Positions 20,970 through 33,173 of a stretch of 64,000 nt of DNA are shown here, piece by piece. This stretch comes from Marasmius tenuissimus (taxonomy: Eukaryota; Basidiomycota; Agaricomycetes; Agaricales; Marasmiaceae), in the NCBI GenBank assembly GCA_029532415.1, contig JAQOTA010000010.1, positions 1-64,000 on the forward strand. The letters run 5' to 3'. The notes below the pieces were generated by a model. That model saw only the letters and a list, made by a program, of their open reading frames with translations. It did not search any database and was not told the DNA's origin. Within the stretch, counting starts at the first letter, position 1. Each line of letters opens with the position of its first letter. The position numbers were made by a program, and so were the translations under genes.

Positions 20970-21440
20970 CGCACAGTCGGAGCACTCCAAAAGTGAGAAC
21001 TTGTTGTCCGGTTGAATATCGTTGAACGCGGTATGTTTCTCCAAACAGTCTCAACCTGCTGATAGTCTGACATCTAGAGGTCAGCCGTAACAATCAGCCG
21101 AATCTATACCGACAACAGTTAAAGATACCGTATCCCGGTGAGGGCCGGACCGTCACCGATTCGACAACAGATATTGGAGAAGGGTCAACATTACTGGAGT
21201 CGGAGAATGACTGGAAGTGATCTTCCATCACTCACCTCCGTTTTTCAGTACGTTCAACCTGCATGCACAAATCTCTACTGACGCCGGACAATAACCCACA
21301 GAGCGCGGAAGTCTGACAAGGAAGTTGCATTGGCAAACATTGTGCGGCACGAGAGCCGAATCGAGTTCGGGTGGTATGCCTCTGAGGTGACTACTGAGAA
21401 TTCGATCCGATGCAAGACATGCAACACTATCAGACCATGA
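20970..21440 (+). repeat. Direct repeat X, copy 1 (other copy 51797-52268)
   Basis: About 470 bp nearly identical to 51797-52268, same orientation. In both places it runs directly into the transportin repeat. It starts at CGCACAGTCGGAGCACTCC, with unrelated sequence before that in the two places. Confidence 0.85.
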
Positions 21441-22656
21441 AATACTACCAGACCATGAAATACTACCAGACCATGAAATACTACCAGACCAATCATGAGT
21501 GACTTGTGGCCCAAGAAAACAGAGGGGACGGAGCATAAGCAGCTGTCATGAGGTAAACTCGCTCGTACATCGCATCGTGTTGCCAGACGCTCCTGAATCA
21601 TAGGAGGGTTAAAGGCAGCAACTTGAGCAGCCCATCCGGCTTCGTCGTGTTGTTTGAACCCGTGTAACAACGTCGAGAACATGTTGTTGAGCTCGGGCGA
21701 GGGTGGATTCCATCTGACTATTGGAGTGAGTTGCAGAACCATAGCGAGCTCTGCAATAGAGGCAGCGCGTTGAGCCCGAGGAATTAATGCAGAGCACATC
21801 AGAAACAAACCTTGGCAATACCGGCGGGGCTCACTTGAATCATTGTGCACAGCCCTCTCGCGGAGAACAGGCTGACGGGCGTTGAGACGGGCGTTGTTAT
21901 TCTTGAGTAAATAGCCAGTGATGGCCCTAACGCGATCTTCCTGCTCGGTGTGGGCACGAAGGATGTGTGCCAGATATGCAATATAGTATATAGTCCGGTA
22001 CACGAGTGAAGCTGTTCAGACTTCTGTGGAACATCATCAATGAGCTAAGAAAAATACAGAAAAGATGGGTCGGCTCTACTTGCTCGAGTTGTAGTTCTCT
22101 GGACTGCAACTGACACGTTGGTGGACTCCTGGATAGTGTTCGGAATTTCCTACAGGCCAGCAGGTTGAGGTGCTCATCAAGCGATCGTCGATCGCGGCGA
22201 TCCTTCAACTTCGCCCTTGTTTGAACGAATCCGGGTCGACTACATTTGGTACCCCGCGCACGACGCATCGCGGACACGCCTGGCTCTGCAGCAGCTCTCT
22301 GGAGGCCTGTGGAGGTAAAATGATCGGTTTCAGTCGGGTGAGGCTTGAGCACTGAGGGTAGAACAACAAATTGATTTACTTGAATGAGGGCACGGGCGAG
22401 TTTTGATGCGGGTATGGTGTCGATGGGCGCATTACAGTGAGCGGGTTTTCTTCTCGTCCTCCGGCGGGTTACGGTGACTAGCTGAACGTCGCTTGGAGTC
22501 GCTTGGAGCCGCTTGGAGGTGCTCGAAGGCGCTCGGAGTCGCTTTGTACCACGAATTTCCAGAGGTCAGTTCTCATCACACGAGCGAACGGTGGACTTCC
22601 TCCCGTCGTGAACCGGTCGTGAAATGAGAACTGACCTCCGGAAAGACATGGTGTTT
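21392..22656 (-). repeat. Composite gene-fragment repeat, copy R3 (truncated)
   Basis: Matches 1092-2316 at offset 20340 with very few differences, such as CGGAGTC for CGGAGCC near 22499. The 18-bp unit AGACCATGAAATACTACC is present four times here (21430-21490) against twice in R1. The unrecognised 1.1 kb part of R1 is absent and replaced by repeat X. Includes the hairpin at 22558-22642. Confidence 0.85.
21566..22179 (-). pseudogene. Transportin N-C fusion fragment, copy in R3
   Basis: Same joins, frameshifts and GC intron donor as 1226-1839 (intron at 2024-2083 plus 20000, that is 22024-22083). Identical lesions in R1-R4 show that the N-C fusion was already dead when the repeat spread. Confidence 0.8.
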
Positions 22657-23390
22657 CGGATGGAACTGGCCGAAGTCGTATGTCCTTCGAACTCATCATT
22701 ACACGTCCCAGCCTTTTCCGGTTGGGATATTATCCCCGATCCTTGGCCATAAAAGTGGCACGCGTAAGTCGAAAGTAGTATGCGTACACCCATCCTATCC
22801 AAACTCCCGTGAAGACCATCATCTTGCTTTCAATCTCAAGACCACCCAGGTATCTTCATCTTCACTACGTATAGGCGGATGTCAAATTGTTGAACAAGCG
22901 TGACACGGTTGCACCAAACCGGGAGTGATACTGAGAAACATGGGTTCGTATAACTTGCACTGCAATCAGTCGAAAATCTTTCCATTTCATTCCGCTTCAC
23001 ACTGAATCCCTCTCCAATTACACAAGGTATACTCGCGCTGGGAAGTCTAAGTTCAGACATCGATGATGAGATCGGTGAGTGATCCAGATTCCGGGTAGGT
23101 CATTTCACTAACCTTAATCGGTCTGGCGACTTGACCTGATGCAGTCGTGTTGGAGAGCAACATGCAAACTATGTCCAGGACAGAGTATTGACCCTTATGG
23201 GTGCAAGAGACACGAGGTAGGGCCCAATCACCTGGAGAATGCCACAGGCCTACAATCAGCACCTACAGTCGTCCATTTCCCACAGAAGACCCTATTCATA
23301 CGATAATGGATGCTCCAGCGGAAAAACGACACAACGTGATTCTTTAAGGCTTTACCTCCATAAAGCGCGATGGAGATTACCCATTTCATG
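22657..23390. other. No gene seen
   Basis: Short frames only. The end of this stretch may hold 5' exons of the Ulp1-like gene that follows. Confidence 0.35.
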
Positions 23391-24846
23391 GAGTCGTCCC
23401 CCCAGGACCGCTCTACCTGGTATCATCAGATTGGCCTGACGGTTCTGCATATTTGGACTTGGTGATAGGGCACTTGGATACCCGCCCGAGGGCTGAAGGT
23501 CCCAAAAATCACGATTCTGTCGCAATTGCTTCCCTAGCATTTTCGAGCAAAATCGTGAACCCAGCCATCCAGAAGGCATATGGGAACGGTCCAAAAGATT
23601 GTTTCATGGAGCAATACAAGCGTATAGTGGTTGAAGAGAGGATTCGTATGCTCTACATACCTTTGCATGTCGATGGAAATCACTGCATCGTAGTTAGAGC
23701 CGATTTCGCAAGGGGAGAGTTGACTTACGGTAAGAGCCAGAACTCGTTCTCCCACAGAGTTGAATTGCTTACACAGTATTAACGCAATTGACAGGTGACT
23801 CCTCCCTCTGGTACGACCTTCTCGTCTGCGAAACTGCCGTACTTCTTCAACTTCAACAAATTCAATCCTTGGTTATCCAAATGCTTTAATCGACGTTTCA
23901 TCGATGCTGTGAAGTCCCTCGTCATAGGTACTCAACAGGACACGTTCAACTGTGGTATTTGTGTTGCGAATGCCATAGCACACGATGTACTCGGGGACCC
24001 CCTTTGGCATCTTGAATCCGCTCTTCGCCACCGATTGGGATGGTTCGTTTCCCTTTGTCGTGACTGTGCGAGTATACGTGGTAGCCGCGAACATTCTGAA
24101 GGTTCTGCCACCAACGCCGAACAGACTGGCCCGTCCCTCACATCCAGTGCCAAAGATACCCTTACCCGACCTCCGCGGCGGCTTCAACTGACAGATCTAC
24201 TAGGCCCGACGGCCTTCGCTTCGACTGAGCATCAGAATAATGAAAACTCACTATCCGCCAACTCGTCCGAAGCCTCATCATATTCCGAGTTAGAGTTTTC
24301 TCCCTCAAGCTCTGACACGAGTGACGGCGGGGACGACTCTCCCGATGTTAGCATCACCCCCTTCGACAGAGTTATGAGTGAAGTTGAAGGCCCGCCTTGC
24401 TCTAAATACGATCATCCGAGAATATTTCCATCCAGCCATCACCTACTGATGTCGACAGAAAGTCTGTTCTATCCGAGTCACCTAGTGCTACGGGCACTGA
24501 CCGATCTAAATCCTCATCGGTACTATCTATCGGCCGGAATGCGTTCGAGTTGTTGAAGACTGGTGCACAGACGCTGAAGAAGAGAGTTAAGAATGGGGAA
24601 CCGTGCGGGAAGTCAAACGGAGGTGGACGAAATGCGCCATCAAAAAGCGGTGCCAAAGTCCTTGGGGTTCTTGACCGAAAGAGGAATCGCTCTGAGACAT
24701 CGGACTCGGAGGTGCACGACCAAGGGGAAAGGAAACCAGTCAAGATTGCCGTTGGGCTCAGTAGGTCTGCCATACCCTCCCGCAAGATTCGTCATCTACA
24801 GAATTCCGGGACGTTAGAGATAAGTGGCTCCCGGCTTGCAGACTGA
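23391..24846 (+). pseudogene. Ulp1-like (C48) cysteine protease gene, probably broken
   Basis: Ulp1 proteases cleave SUMO-like modifiers; in basidiomycetes many Ulp1-like genes belong to transposons of the Kyakuja-Dileera-Zisupton type. Seen: GPLYLVSSDWPDGSAYLDLV, then MLYIPLHVDGNHCIVVRADF (His of the triad, in NH), TYGDS (Asp) across an intron (about 23729-23793), and IGTQQDTFNCGICVANAIAH (Gln and catalytic Cys). After GDS the expected frame closes and the rest (from KLPYFFNFNKF) is in another frame, so a frameshift lies near 23800-23815. A Ser/Glu-rich low-complexity region and a Lys-rich tail follow to about 24846, again with a frame change near 24550. I infer a transposon-derived pseudogene. 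Confidence 0.65.
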
Positions 24847-26229
24847 AAGTTGGCCCTCGAGAAACCAGATCCAGGTGTTCTGTGCAAACACGACTTGATC
24901 ATGATTGTGACCGCACGGTGGTCGGTGATGGAGGTTCGATGCGTGGGCGCTGCTGGTCACGACGGCGTGAAGGTGTCGTAGATGATGAGCGTTCTGCTGA
25001 CCTCTTCTGGCATCTGCATGCGCTCGCTGACCGAAGTTATCATAGTAGAAATGGCTTGAATGGGAGAAGGCTGGGAATCCGTTGCGAGATGAGCTTGGGG
25101 ATGTGAAGATCCTGATGAAGAGTTGTTCTGATGATTTTGTGAACGCTCTGAACGGTTTGGCTTGTCCGGTCTCGGGGCTGAGCGGGTGTTCGATGTCGAG
25201 GGGGATTCTGTGAAGCGCCATTATGAGCATTGTGACGAGGTCTGTTCACCGTCTGGGTCATCGCGTTCGCAGCGGTCTGAACACGACGGATGGTCTCGCC
25301 GGCACCAAGGGGTCGTCAGATGCTGAAAATAATGGAGCATAACTCCTGGAAAAACACGCACCATGAGCTTGTTATCCAGCTGAGATCCATCCAATTCAAT
25401 CTGAAAACGGCTGCAAAGCAGTGTTTGGGTCGAGAGTTGTCAGGGTTCGCGTGGGGTCCACCCACGTTGTGGACTCATGGACGACGTGGATGACGTTGAA
25501 TGCGAACGTAGGTCGACGTGGTGGCAGTGACAAAGTTTCATTTTGTTTCATTTTTTCGAATGGGGGCTAGCTACGTATTCATAGCGGGAGTAGGATGCGT
25601 CTGTTTCAACCTACAAAAAGAAGAGCATCGGGAAGATCACAAAAAACCGTTCTTGGCCGTTCTTGGCCTGTACAGGCTGAACGGCCGGGTCCAGACCGGC
25701 TATGTCGGTTTTTCCGCAGGCTGGATTTCCCTTGTAAAGACCCGACCATACAGCTGGCCTCCCCTAGGATAATGTGAGCTCACTGTGATCCTTGTGTCAG
25801 ATCAACATTGCTGATAGTATTGATTCCCTCATATCAATGAAATCATGTCCTCTGAGTGAAATATTTGGGTCACATTTTGCAGCTGTCGAGCCGTTCAGCC
25901 TGCAAATATGGCTTAAGGGTCGAAAAAGGCCGGAACCGGCTGCCGGAAAATTACCCGTTTTCCTGATGAGGTCAAGAAGGACGCGCGGCGGGATACTGGC
26001 ACAGTTGTCGATAACAGTTGAGTTAGGTAGCTTGAGATCTATCCTGATCGTGCCAGCAAAATGAGCCGATTCAACCAAATATAGGTTTGCTGTGAAACTC
26101 AGGCCGACGTTGCTTAAGACTCGATCTGGAGTACTGTACTTACTTTCGTAGTGAGTTCTTTTTGAGTTGATGATGGGCATGTAGTAGATGCAACGAAACA
26201 GTTTTTCATTTCGGTCGTGGTGGATTATG
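24847..26229. other. No confident gene; CCGG-rich repeats at 25660-25960
   Basis: No coding family recognised. The segments about 25665-25745 and 25875-25965 share motifs such as GGTTTTTCC/GGCCGGAACCGG and resemble subterminal repeats of DNA transposons. The piece between them could be a small foldback element, but arms could not be aligned convincingly. Confidence 0.3.
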
Positions 26230-26574
26230 TTAAGGAAGGCGGGACACTATAGCTGCCAGCTCAGCGGTCCCCTTCTCGAGCAAATAGGTGTGCAGGCGTA
26301 GCCTCTCCTGACGCTCTCTGGCCTCCTCCAGCAAATGTAAAATGTCCACCAACTCGCCTCCAAGGTTTGAGAGTGTCTGTCGTATTCTCCCCTTTACCAA
26401 ATCGCCCACTCCGTTCGCGAGGATATGTCTGATAAGTGTGATTAGGAGGGCTAGCCATTCTTCAGCGGCAATAGGCTCGTCGTCGGTTGTCGCGGTTGCT
26501 GAGCTCGTGTCCGCTGAAAGCTCGCGTTGAACGCTGTTGGTGGACCGGTCTTCGTTCTCTTGTTTGGGTTCCAT
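26230..26574 (-). CDS. Small hypothetical protein, 114 aa
   Basis: ATG at 26572-26574, one exon, stop at 26230. Acidic/Ser-Thr-rich first 35 residues, then an all-alpha-looking region (EEWLALLITLIRHILANG, ELVDILHLLEEARERQERLR) with heptad-like leucines, so possibly a short coiled coil. No homologue recognised and no partner apparent. The single open frame with real amphipathic character is the only support. Confidence 0.35.
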   Translation of the reverse strand: MEPKQENEDRSTNSVQRELSADTSSATATTDDEPIAAEEWLALLITLIRHILANGVGDLVKGRIRQTLSNLGGELVDILHLLEEARERQERLRLHTYLLEKGTAELAAIVSRLP

Positions 26575-27440
26575 CTAGAACTCGAGACAAGAGAAAAGTC
26601 AGAAATCGTTCCCCATCGCTAGCACTCGGCCAACGAAACTCACCGTTTTTGATTTGAGGTCGAGTTCGGTCGGCGTAGCGCGGGAAAGAGCGAAGAGAGG
26701 CTCCCGTGACTGCTTACTAGGTAGCAACGAAAAACGAAGAGTCCCACGGCTGCACAAAGTGTGAGTCATCCTCGGGAGGCGCGTATTACACGGCATGGTT
26801 CGCGTGCTGAGCACTTAGTGCCAGCTCCAGAGCACACTTTTGTGTACAGGCAGCTGGATACACCTTCGACCCCGGGACGGAACCAAATGGAAGAAAGAGC
26901 TCGCGGCACACAAAGTTCCAAGCCCTTTTCAAACCTAATCTTTCTGTAATGTTTGCACTTGGAAGATACTCGTTCGATATACAGAAGTGGAAGTATACTA
27001 GACAAGATAACAGGAAAGGAGAGTAAAAGAGAGATTGGGGAAACGATGAGAGAGAAGCATCGTAATGCTGTCGGCGGGAGAGTCGTTTTTGCCGCCTACT
27101 GGCCCTGGGCCTGATCAGCGGCTAAAGCGCTTTGCAATTGCAGGCCTGAGAATCTTGGCGGCGTCAGTGACCCTGAGTCGTCCGAGAATACGATGCTGAC
27201 AGCGATAGCATCACACTCTGCACCATCACCATCACCACGATGACCTTCACGTTCCCAGCTCCCCCTACCGAATTCTCCCCTCAGCACCTGTTGAGTTTCA
27301 TCAGGTGCGTACTTACCAAAAGCATAGGTGCTCGCGTTTGCTTGTTGTTGTTGTGATTGTCCTTGATGACGGTGAGGCAAAGAGACCGTTTTTGAGTCCA
27401 TCACCAGAGCCCGAAGAATCTATCTCTTTGGATGGTACAA
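26575..27440. other. No recognisable gene
   Basis: Nothing but short frames. Positions 27218-27250 contain a CACCAT/CACCAC microsatellite. Possibly promoter or 5' exon sequence of the Plavaka gene that follows. Confidence 0.3.
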
Positions 27441-27444
27441 AACA

Positions 27445-29725
27445 TTGTCACCCAATCTTGACAGGCAAGCCTCCCTCTGCCACATATTAGCCCCGTCACT
27501 GACTTTTCCTCGTCTGTCAAGGCACAAATGCGACAAAAATGGCCAAGACTTACCTCCAGGTGTACCACCAGAGCCCCTAACAGAAACTAGCAATCCGTGG
27601 CTGCCGTCTGCAGATGAAGTCAGTTTCCGTTTGGCCGACCCCCTTTTCAGCAAAGCGGAAATGTTGGGAGCCCTCATCAAGGAGCTCTTGGACATCTGGG
27701 CTCTCGATATCCGCACCCGCTTCAAAGACGACTCAGGTGTACCTTTCGGAAACCAACTCCCTACCAGATCTGGTACCGCGACCCGGCACCCTATGTTCAT
27801 ATAGGTGCAAATGGAAAGCGGCGCTGGAGTGGATTTGTGTCAGGGAGTTATGCATTCGGACACGCAGTGAGTTGGTTATATTGTTGCTTCTCTGCGTGTC
27901 GTACTCATTTATTTTTTTCAAGACGAAAATCCACAAAGAAGGCCAGACAGTAGAAGGTGCCATGTACTGCGGTATCATGCTTGGTGCCGATAAAACGACC
28001 GTATCTGTTGCAACGGTTCATGTTGAATACCATCCCCTCTACATCACGGTTGGGAACCTCCACAACTCTGCTCGCCGAGGTCTTCGAGGTGGTGTTGCTT
28101 TGATTGGGTTCCTCGCTTCTACCAAAGGTCTGGCCCGTTTCATTTCTATGCGCATCTTCCAACTCATGTGTTCCTCAGCCGGCCGCAAGTACGATGATGA
28201 CAACGACTTCCGAGTATTCAAGAAACGTCTCTATCACTCCTCTATTGCCGCCATTCTGCAATCCTTGAAGCCAGCAATGAAGACACTGGTAGTGCGCCTT
28301 TGTCCCGATGGGTACCATCGCCGCATCATCTACGACCTTGCAGCATTCATTGCGGACTATCCCGAGCAGGTCTTTTTGGCGGGAATCGCTCAAGAGGGGT
28401 GTCCATGGTATGTTTACTCGAACGATAACGACCTAGTCAACACACTGATCTGGATATTCACGATTAGGTGCACTGCATCCTCTACCAACCTGGATGATCC
28501 AGAGAGCCAACTACGAACTCGGGAATGGACATGAACCCTTCTCGAAGAGTACTCCGAGGAGGGCGAGATGTAATGGGATGTCTTCGGTCTCGACAATGAT
28601 CTCTTGGCATGTTGTACTGCCAACTCTGCCCATATGGTCATGAGAACTGACTTTATCCTATCAGCCTTATACACACTACTTTCCGAGGGCTGACATACAT
28701 GAAATCATAACCGCCGACATCCATCAAGTTATCAAGGGCTGCTTCAAAGACATGCTGGCGGAGTGGGTCCTTGAATATATCAAGAAGACGAGCGAGACCA
28801 AGGAGCGTGGACAACAGATAAGATGATATTGACCCCCCGGTGAGCTCTTCATGTTCAAGATATGCGCGATTGGGCCCTTACAGACTCTCAACCAGAATCG
28901 CTGTCGTACCCTCCTTTCCTGGACTACGTAGGTTCCCTCGTGGCCGTCGGGTCAAGCAATGAACTGGTGATGATTCAAAAGCTCTGATGAAGGTATGGAA
29001 CTAATACCCTCGGTGACCGGTCTAGCTCTTCTTCACCCTGAATATTCTCTCCTAGGTGTTTCTGACAGCGGTATCTGGCTATATCCCAGAGAAGATGACA
29101 GTGTCTCATGGCCTTCCTCGATTTTTGTTACCTTGTTCGACGCAGCGACTTTGACGAAGACACCATACGAGCCATTCGGGAAACACTTGAGCGCTTTCAT
29201 GCCCAAGCGCTGTTTTCCTTGAGACTGGTGTTCGAGAAGACTTCTCCATCCCGCGCATGCATGCCATGTCTCATTACCCCGAGCTTATCATGCAGTTTGG
29301 TGCACCAAACGGTGTGTGTTCCATTACGGAGTCTCGTCATATCACCGCCGTCATGAAACCATGGCGCCGCTCGAATCGTAACAATCCACTCAATCGAATT
29401 CTCCTCACCAACCAACGCGCGGATAAGTTTACAGCTCTTCGGTCTGTTTTGGCTGAGTATAAGCTCATAGGGCAAGGTGTATCCGTGTGCACTTGTGCAT
29501 TGGTTCAATACTTACGGGCGGTCCAGGTTCGGAGAGACAGCGATGTGGGCTGTAAGGCCAGCCTACAAGGATGATGCCAAACGACGACCACATCTCGCAG
29601 TGATACATGTGGATGCAATTTTTCGAGGCCTTCATCTCATTCCAGTTTACGATACTCGTCCTGTTCCTCACGAGCTAAAAGTTTTATCATTCATTGGCCT
29701 TATGTACCGCTTTCTATGTAAATAA
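27445..29725 (+). pseudogene. Plavaka-family transposase, decayed copy 2
   Basis: Blocks in family order: NPWLPSADEVSFRLAD and ELLDIWALDIRTRF (27590-27720), GADKTTVSVATVHVEYHPLY and TVGNLHNSARRG (27985-28080), YHSSIAAILQSLKPAMKTL, LAAFIADYPEQVFLAG (28335-28385), FPRADIHEII (about 28680), VIKGCFKDMLAEWVLEYIKK (28728-28790), TGDDSKALMKV (about 28965), MHAMSHYPELIMQFGAPNGV and SITESRHITAV (29257-29350), ETAMWAVRPA and GLHLIPVYD (29538-29650). Against the 3593-6704 copy, the DLLHQ motif reads as ADIHQ, the FYAPSD and YVNKYADHHS ends are missing, and several frame changes exceed normal intron needs. Probably inactive. Confidence 0.75.
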
Positions 29726-31171
29726 GTATGCAAACGAGACAATGTATTGATAACAGCCAACAGCCAGGCCCATTGTACGACAATCTCCATGGCCACGTAA
29801 GTGGCGCTGCTGCACGATTTTTTGTTGTTCCCACACCAATCTTACACCTCGATGACTGACCTTGACGTCGCTGTGGATCCAAGCGACTCCCTCAAATCGC
29901 CACGATCGCCTTCACCAGATATTGACAGCAATGTCAGACAAGGAACCAGATTACTTGAGATACTACTGTACGCACTCCCTCCCGATTTGTTCGCTCTCTG
30001 GTCATGCTAATTCCCTGAAGTCGGTGCACCCCGCCGCCGGAAACACCGAGTCAATCCCGCTTCGTGTCTCTCGCCACGGTCACAATACCATTCATTGATT
30101 TCTCCGACCGCAAAGAAGCGTTTCTTTCGCTCCTATCCAAAATTCATCCTTCAGCCAAAACAAAAACCCAGAACATCCAGGCAACCGGTTCAAGAGAGAT
30201 CTCCAAGCGGAATCCGCCAGAATAGTGCACCTCCAAGCCTCTCCAGTCCCCAATTACCAGAGCTCATTACCTGTCTGCCACCAGTTCCCGAGTCGCCCTC
30301 TCTACGCAAAACACGTCTAAACCCGGGCGACCAGCATGGCACCCATTTCGGGAGAGAGTACACAGGCACGAAAAAGTCTCTGGCACTGATTATCGGAAAT
30401 GTAGGTGATAGGTACTCTCGCTATCCGATTTTCACGGTTCTGAATGCTGAATGCACCTATCGTCTAGCAGACCTCTGCTGTACTGCGATCGAAATATAGA
30501 TGTTGCCTTTACAACTTCATTTTACGTATCTGAATATAATCTTATCCAGCCCAAAACTGTTTGCATACGCGTACATACACACACATACCCCCATACAACA
30601 TGAATTTGCATACGCCGGGCTCCCAGCAGGACCCCGGATCAGAAAGCAGTTTGTCCGTATGGAGCTGTATGCAGGTTTATGAGCGCATGGGCCACATACC
30701 CTGCATACGCTCATACTTTTGTGAAATTGCTCATGGCGGTGGTAGGAACATTGGAGGCCGAGGACGAGCTAGACGATGCAGAATCTTCAGAAGGTGGGTG
30801 GAAATTGCCAATCCACGGAAGCAGGTCGGGTTTCTGGTCGATCTTCTCATGGTTGGTTTGTCGTTCTTCACGGGATAGGTAACATCATGCGAACTTTGCG
30901 TATAAAACAAGGCAAGGAGTACTCACCTTTGCCGTTGACACAACCCGGGGTCGTTTAGCACGCCAAACTGTCTTTTCCCTTCTCGTGCTCTCTTCTTCTT
31001 CCATGGCCCATCCTTGTATAATCTTGTTGCCTAAGTCTCTTGTGAACCCTCAGAAGTACAAAACGTGTGATTGAGGGATGGTATACATCTTTGGCGTTGT
31101 GAGGGTCATCGAGGTAGTGGTCGAAGAGAGGAGAATCCCGCGCCGTCATAGCCGTAAACAATCTTACCTCT
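29726..31171. other. Hypothetical frames only
   Basis: Ser/Pro-rich frames at 29801-30499 (TDLDVAVDPSDSLKSPRSPS; ARKSLALIIGNVGDRYSRYP) suggest a degraded coding region without a nameable family. 30540-30710 is rich in CATAC/GCATACGC repeats. The minus frame at 30955-31161 (RDSPLFDHYLDDPHNAKDVY) ends at the MITE that follows. Confidence 0.3.
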
Positions 31172-31641
31172 CACTGGGGGCAGAAGGCATCTCGGTTGAG
31201 ACTCAACCGAGACGGTCTCGGGTGAGGGCAACTTGAGAGCAACTTGAGGCCTCATTGAGTTCGATCAGCGGGGTTTCAAACGCACCCTGGGGACTCAATA
31301 GACTTGGTGAGCCCAACCTGTGATGACTGTCACGTCGGTACTTGGGAATATACCTTGTTTACGCCGTAGACTTGTCCGCGGGGCTTGAAATCTCAACCAT
31401 CAAAGGGTCCCCACCGAAGATTTTTTGACTCTTTGGGATCCGACAATTGATTTGCGGGCATGGCATGGGAACCGAGGCAAAACATGAGCTTGAGTTCTGT
31501 GTCACGACCGCCCTAATATTGCTCGTTAGGTTCCAAACTCCGCTAATTGGGCACATGGAGGCCTCGAGGCCATTTTTCAAGTTGCTCTCACCCGAGACCG
31601 TCTCGGATGAGACTCAACCGAGACGCCTTCTGCCCCCAGTG
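31172..31641. mobile_element. CACTA-type MITE, 470 bp
   Basis: Terminal inverted repeats of about 60 bp: left CACTGGGGGCAGAAGGCATC..., right (reverse complement) CACTGGGGGCAGAAGGCGTC..., with about six mismatches over 60 bp. Each arm contains an internal palindrome (TCTCGGTTGAG...CTCAACCGAGA). The element starts with CACTG and is flanked by TCT on both sides (31169-31171 and 31642-31644), a 3-bp duplication as CACTA-group transposases make. It has no coding capacity. Plavaka transposases, present three times here, belong to this superfamily and are the natural candidates for mobilising it. Confidence 0.85.
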
Positions 31642-31687
31642 TCTTCCTACTTCGTGCGAAAACCATTGAAAACAATCCTCTCGAGCT

Positions 31688-31996
31688 ATGACTACTTTTT
31701 TTGCCAACTCCATACGTCCCACATTCGAGGGCACAGCTAATTTCTCTGGCGTGCACGGCGCGCAACTAAACATCTTCGTCAACGCCCCAGAGTGCGAGGT
31801 AACTGTTCAAACGACTTCAAGATCTCCAACCACCTCTTCGAACAGCACAACCGACGCTGGAGTAACGAGCCCTCAACCATTGGGGGGGGTGCATAGAAGT
31901 ACTTGCGACGCCGACGAGCCGGCCACCCATGATCCGGAGGAGACATTTCTTGACCAGAGAGTCCCAGTTGTCGATAAGGTGCGTTCTGAAGTTTGA
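31688..31996 (+). CDS. Hypothetical protein start, unknown
   Basis: ATG at 31688, 46 bp beyond the MITE. It begins TTFFANSIRPTFEGTANFSG and continues Ser/Thr-rich to 31996; a following exon (TLFADLVSQLARLKARILAS near 32055-32115) is possible through an intron starting GTGCG/GTTTG near 31979. The opening recalls short leader modules of basidiomycete STAND/NLR-like proteins, but this is only a resemblance. The MITE lies in what would be its promoter. Confidence 0.3.
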   Translation: MTTFFANSIRPTFEGTANFSGVHGAQLNIFVNAPECEVTVQTTSRSPTTSSNSTTDAGVTSPQPLGGVHRSTCDADEPATHDPEETFLDQRVPVVDKVRSEV

Positions 31997-33110
31997 TAGC
32001 ACCGTTTGGGTTCGTCAATGGGCTTTAAACTGATGGCTAGCATCTAGAGTCGACTCAAAACGCTTTTCGCGGACCTAGTTTCGCAATTAGCTCGCCTCAA
32101 GGCGCGTATCCTTGCGTCTCGACGGAGTCCCCCGAGATGAACCGGGTGCGTTGAGCATGAGGGGTTTGGTTTCCGTCATACTCACATTCCGACTTTCAGG
32201 GTCCAACGTTGGCATGGAATAGTCAGCGGGGCGTCGAGTAAAAAAAGACCTGCATTTCAACGACACGAATATCCTTGTTACAAACGCCGCTATTTCTACT
32301 TTCCTGCCTGAAATGTGAGAGGAGCCCTCGGAGCCTACTCCATTGTGCTTCGGAGTCGCCAATTCCCTTTACGTGGAGGTGGAAGTTATATCGTAAGAAC
32401 CCATTGAAGAAATCAGTAGGCGTACGCCCGGGTGGTGGATAGCGCACAATCGACCTCTTTAATGGGCTCGGATGGGGTACACGTTAGAGTTCTTTGTTGC
32501 CTCAGCCGATCCCCGTTTCCTTTCATGATGCCTATCTTCACTACTGGCAGGACCAAATGTTTGCCGTCGGACATTCAATCAAACACTAACACTTGGCCAT
32601 CCGGTGGCCGTTATGCTGTTCCGCTACGTATTCTTCTTCCTGTATGTTCTCCCTTCTCGAATCTTCTCTTGCAGCACACATTCATTGGTCTATCATACCC
32701 GCAAACATATACCTTTGTTGCATTCATACACGCTGCCCTACTGACACTACCAGCTTCCTATTGTGTATTACATTTCGACAACATAACTCGCATGAATAAA
32801 CCAGTTTGTCGCCATCTCTTCGGTTATGCATCCACAAGTACCCAGTAAGGCTAGAACGGGGTCCTCCATCATCTCCAGGTTGTGTGCTTCGCGTCGCAGG
32901 TATGCTTTTCCGAGATTTGAGGCGAGGCACGAGCCTCCAATCAGAGGATAAGATAGCGATGCATAGATGAGCGCCCGAACGCGCTAGGGCGCTCCGTGTA
33001 CTTACAGTAGAGTTTAGCGTCCTAAGCGCGCATCTGCTTCTTCGCTTCTGCGCTCATCCTGACATCGCTCTGAGCTCGTTTCTCGTCTTTTTCATCCTTT
33101 CGAATTCAGA
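31997..33110. other. No confident gene
   Basis: Frames such as 32432-32848 lack features of known families. 32960-33060 has palindromic GAGCGCCC...GGGCGCTC and GCGC-rich motifs just upstream of the DIRS-like element and may belong to its terminus. Confidence 0.3.
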
Positions 33111-33173
33111 TTCCGGAAATACGCGTTATCCGATGACTACTACCTACTACCCAACTCACGAATGAACAACATA

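Noticed and set aside
30330..30440. SLALIIGNVGDRYSRYP as a caspase-like (C14) start
   Set aside because: Only a few residues resemble the ALLIGI strand; the His and Cys motifs are absent.
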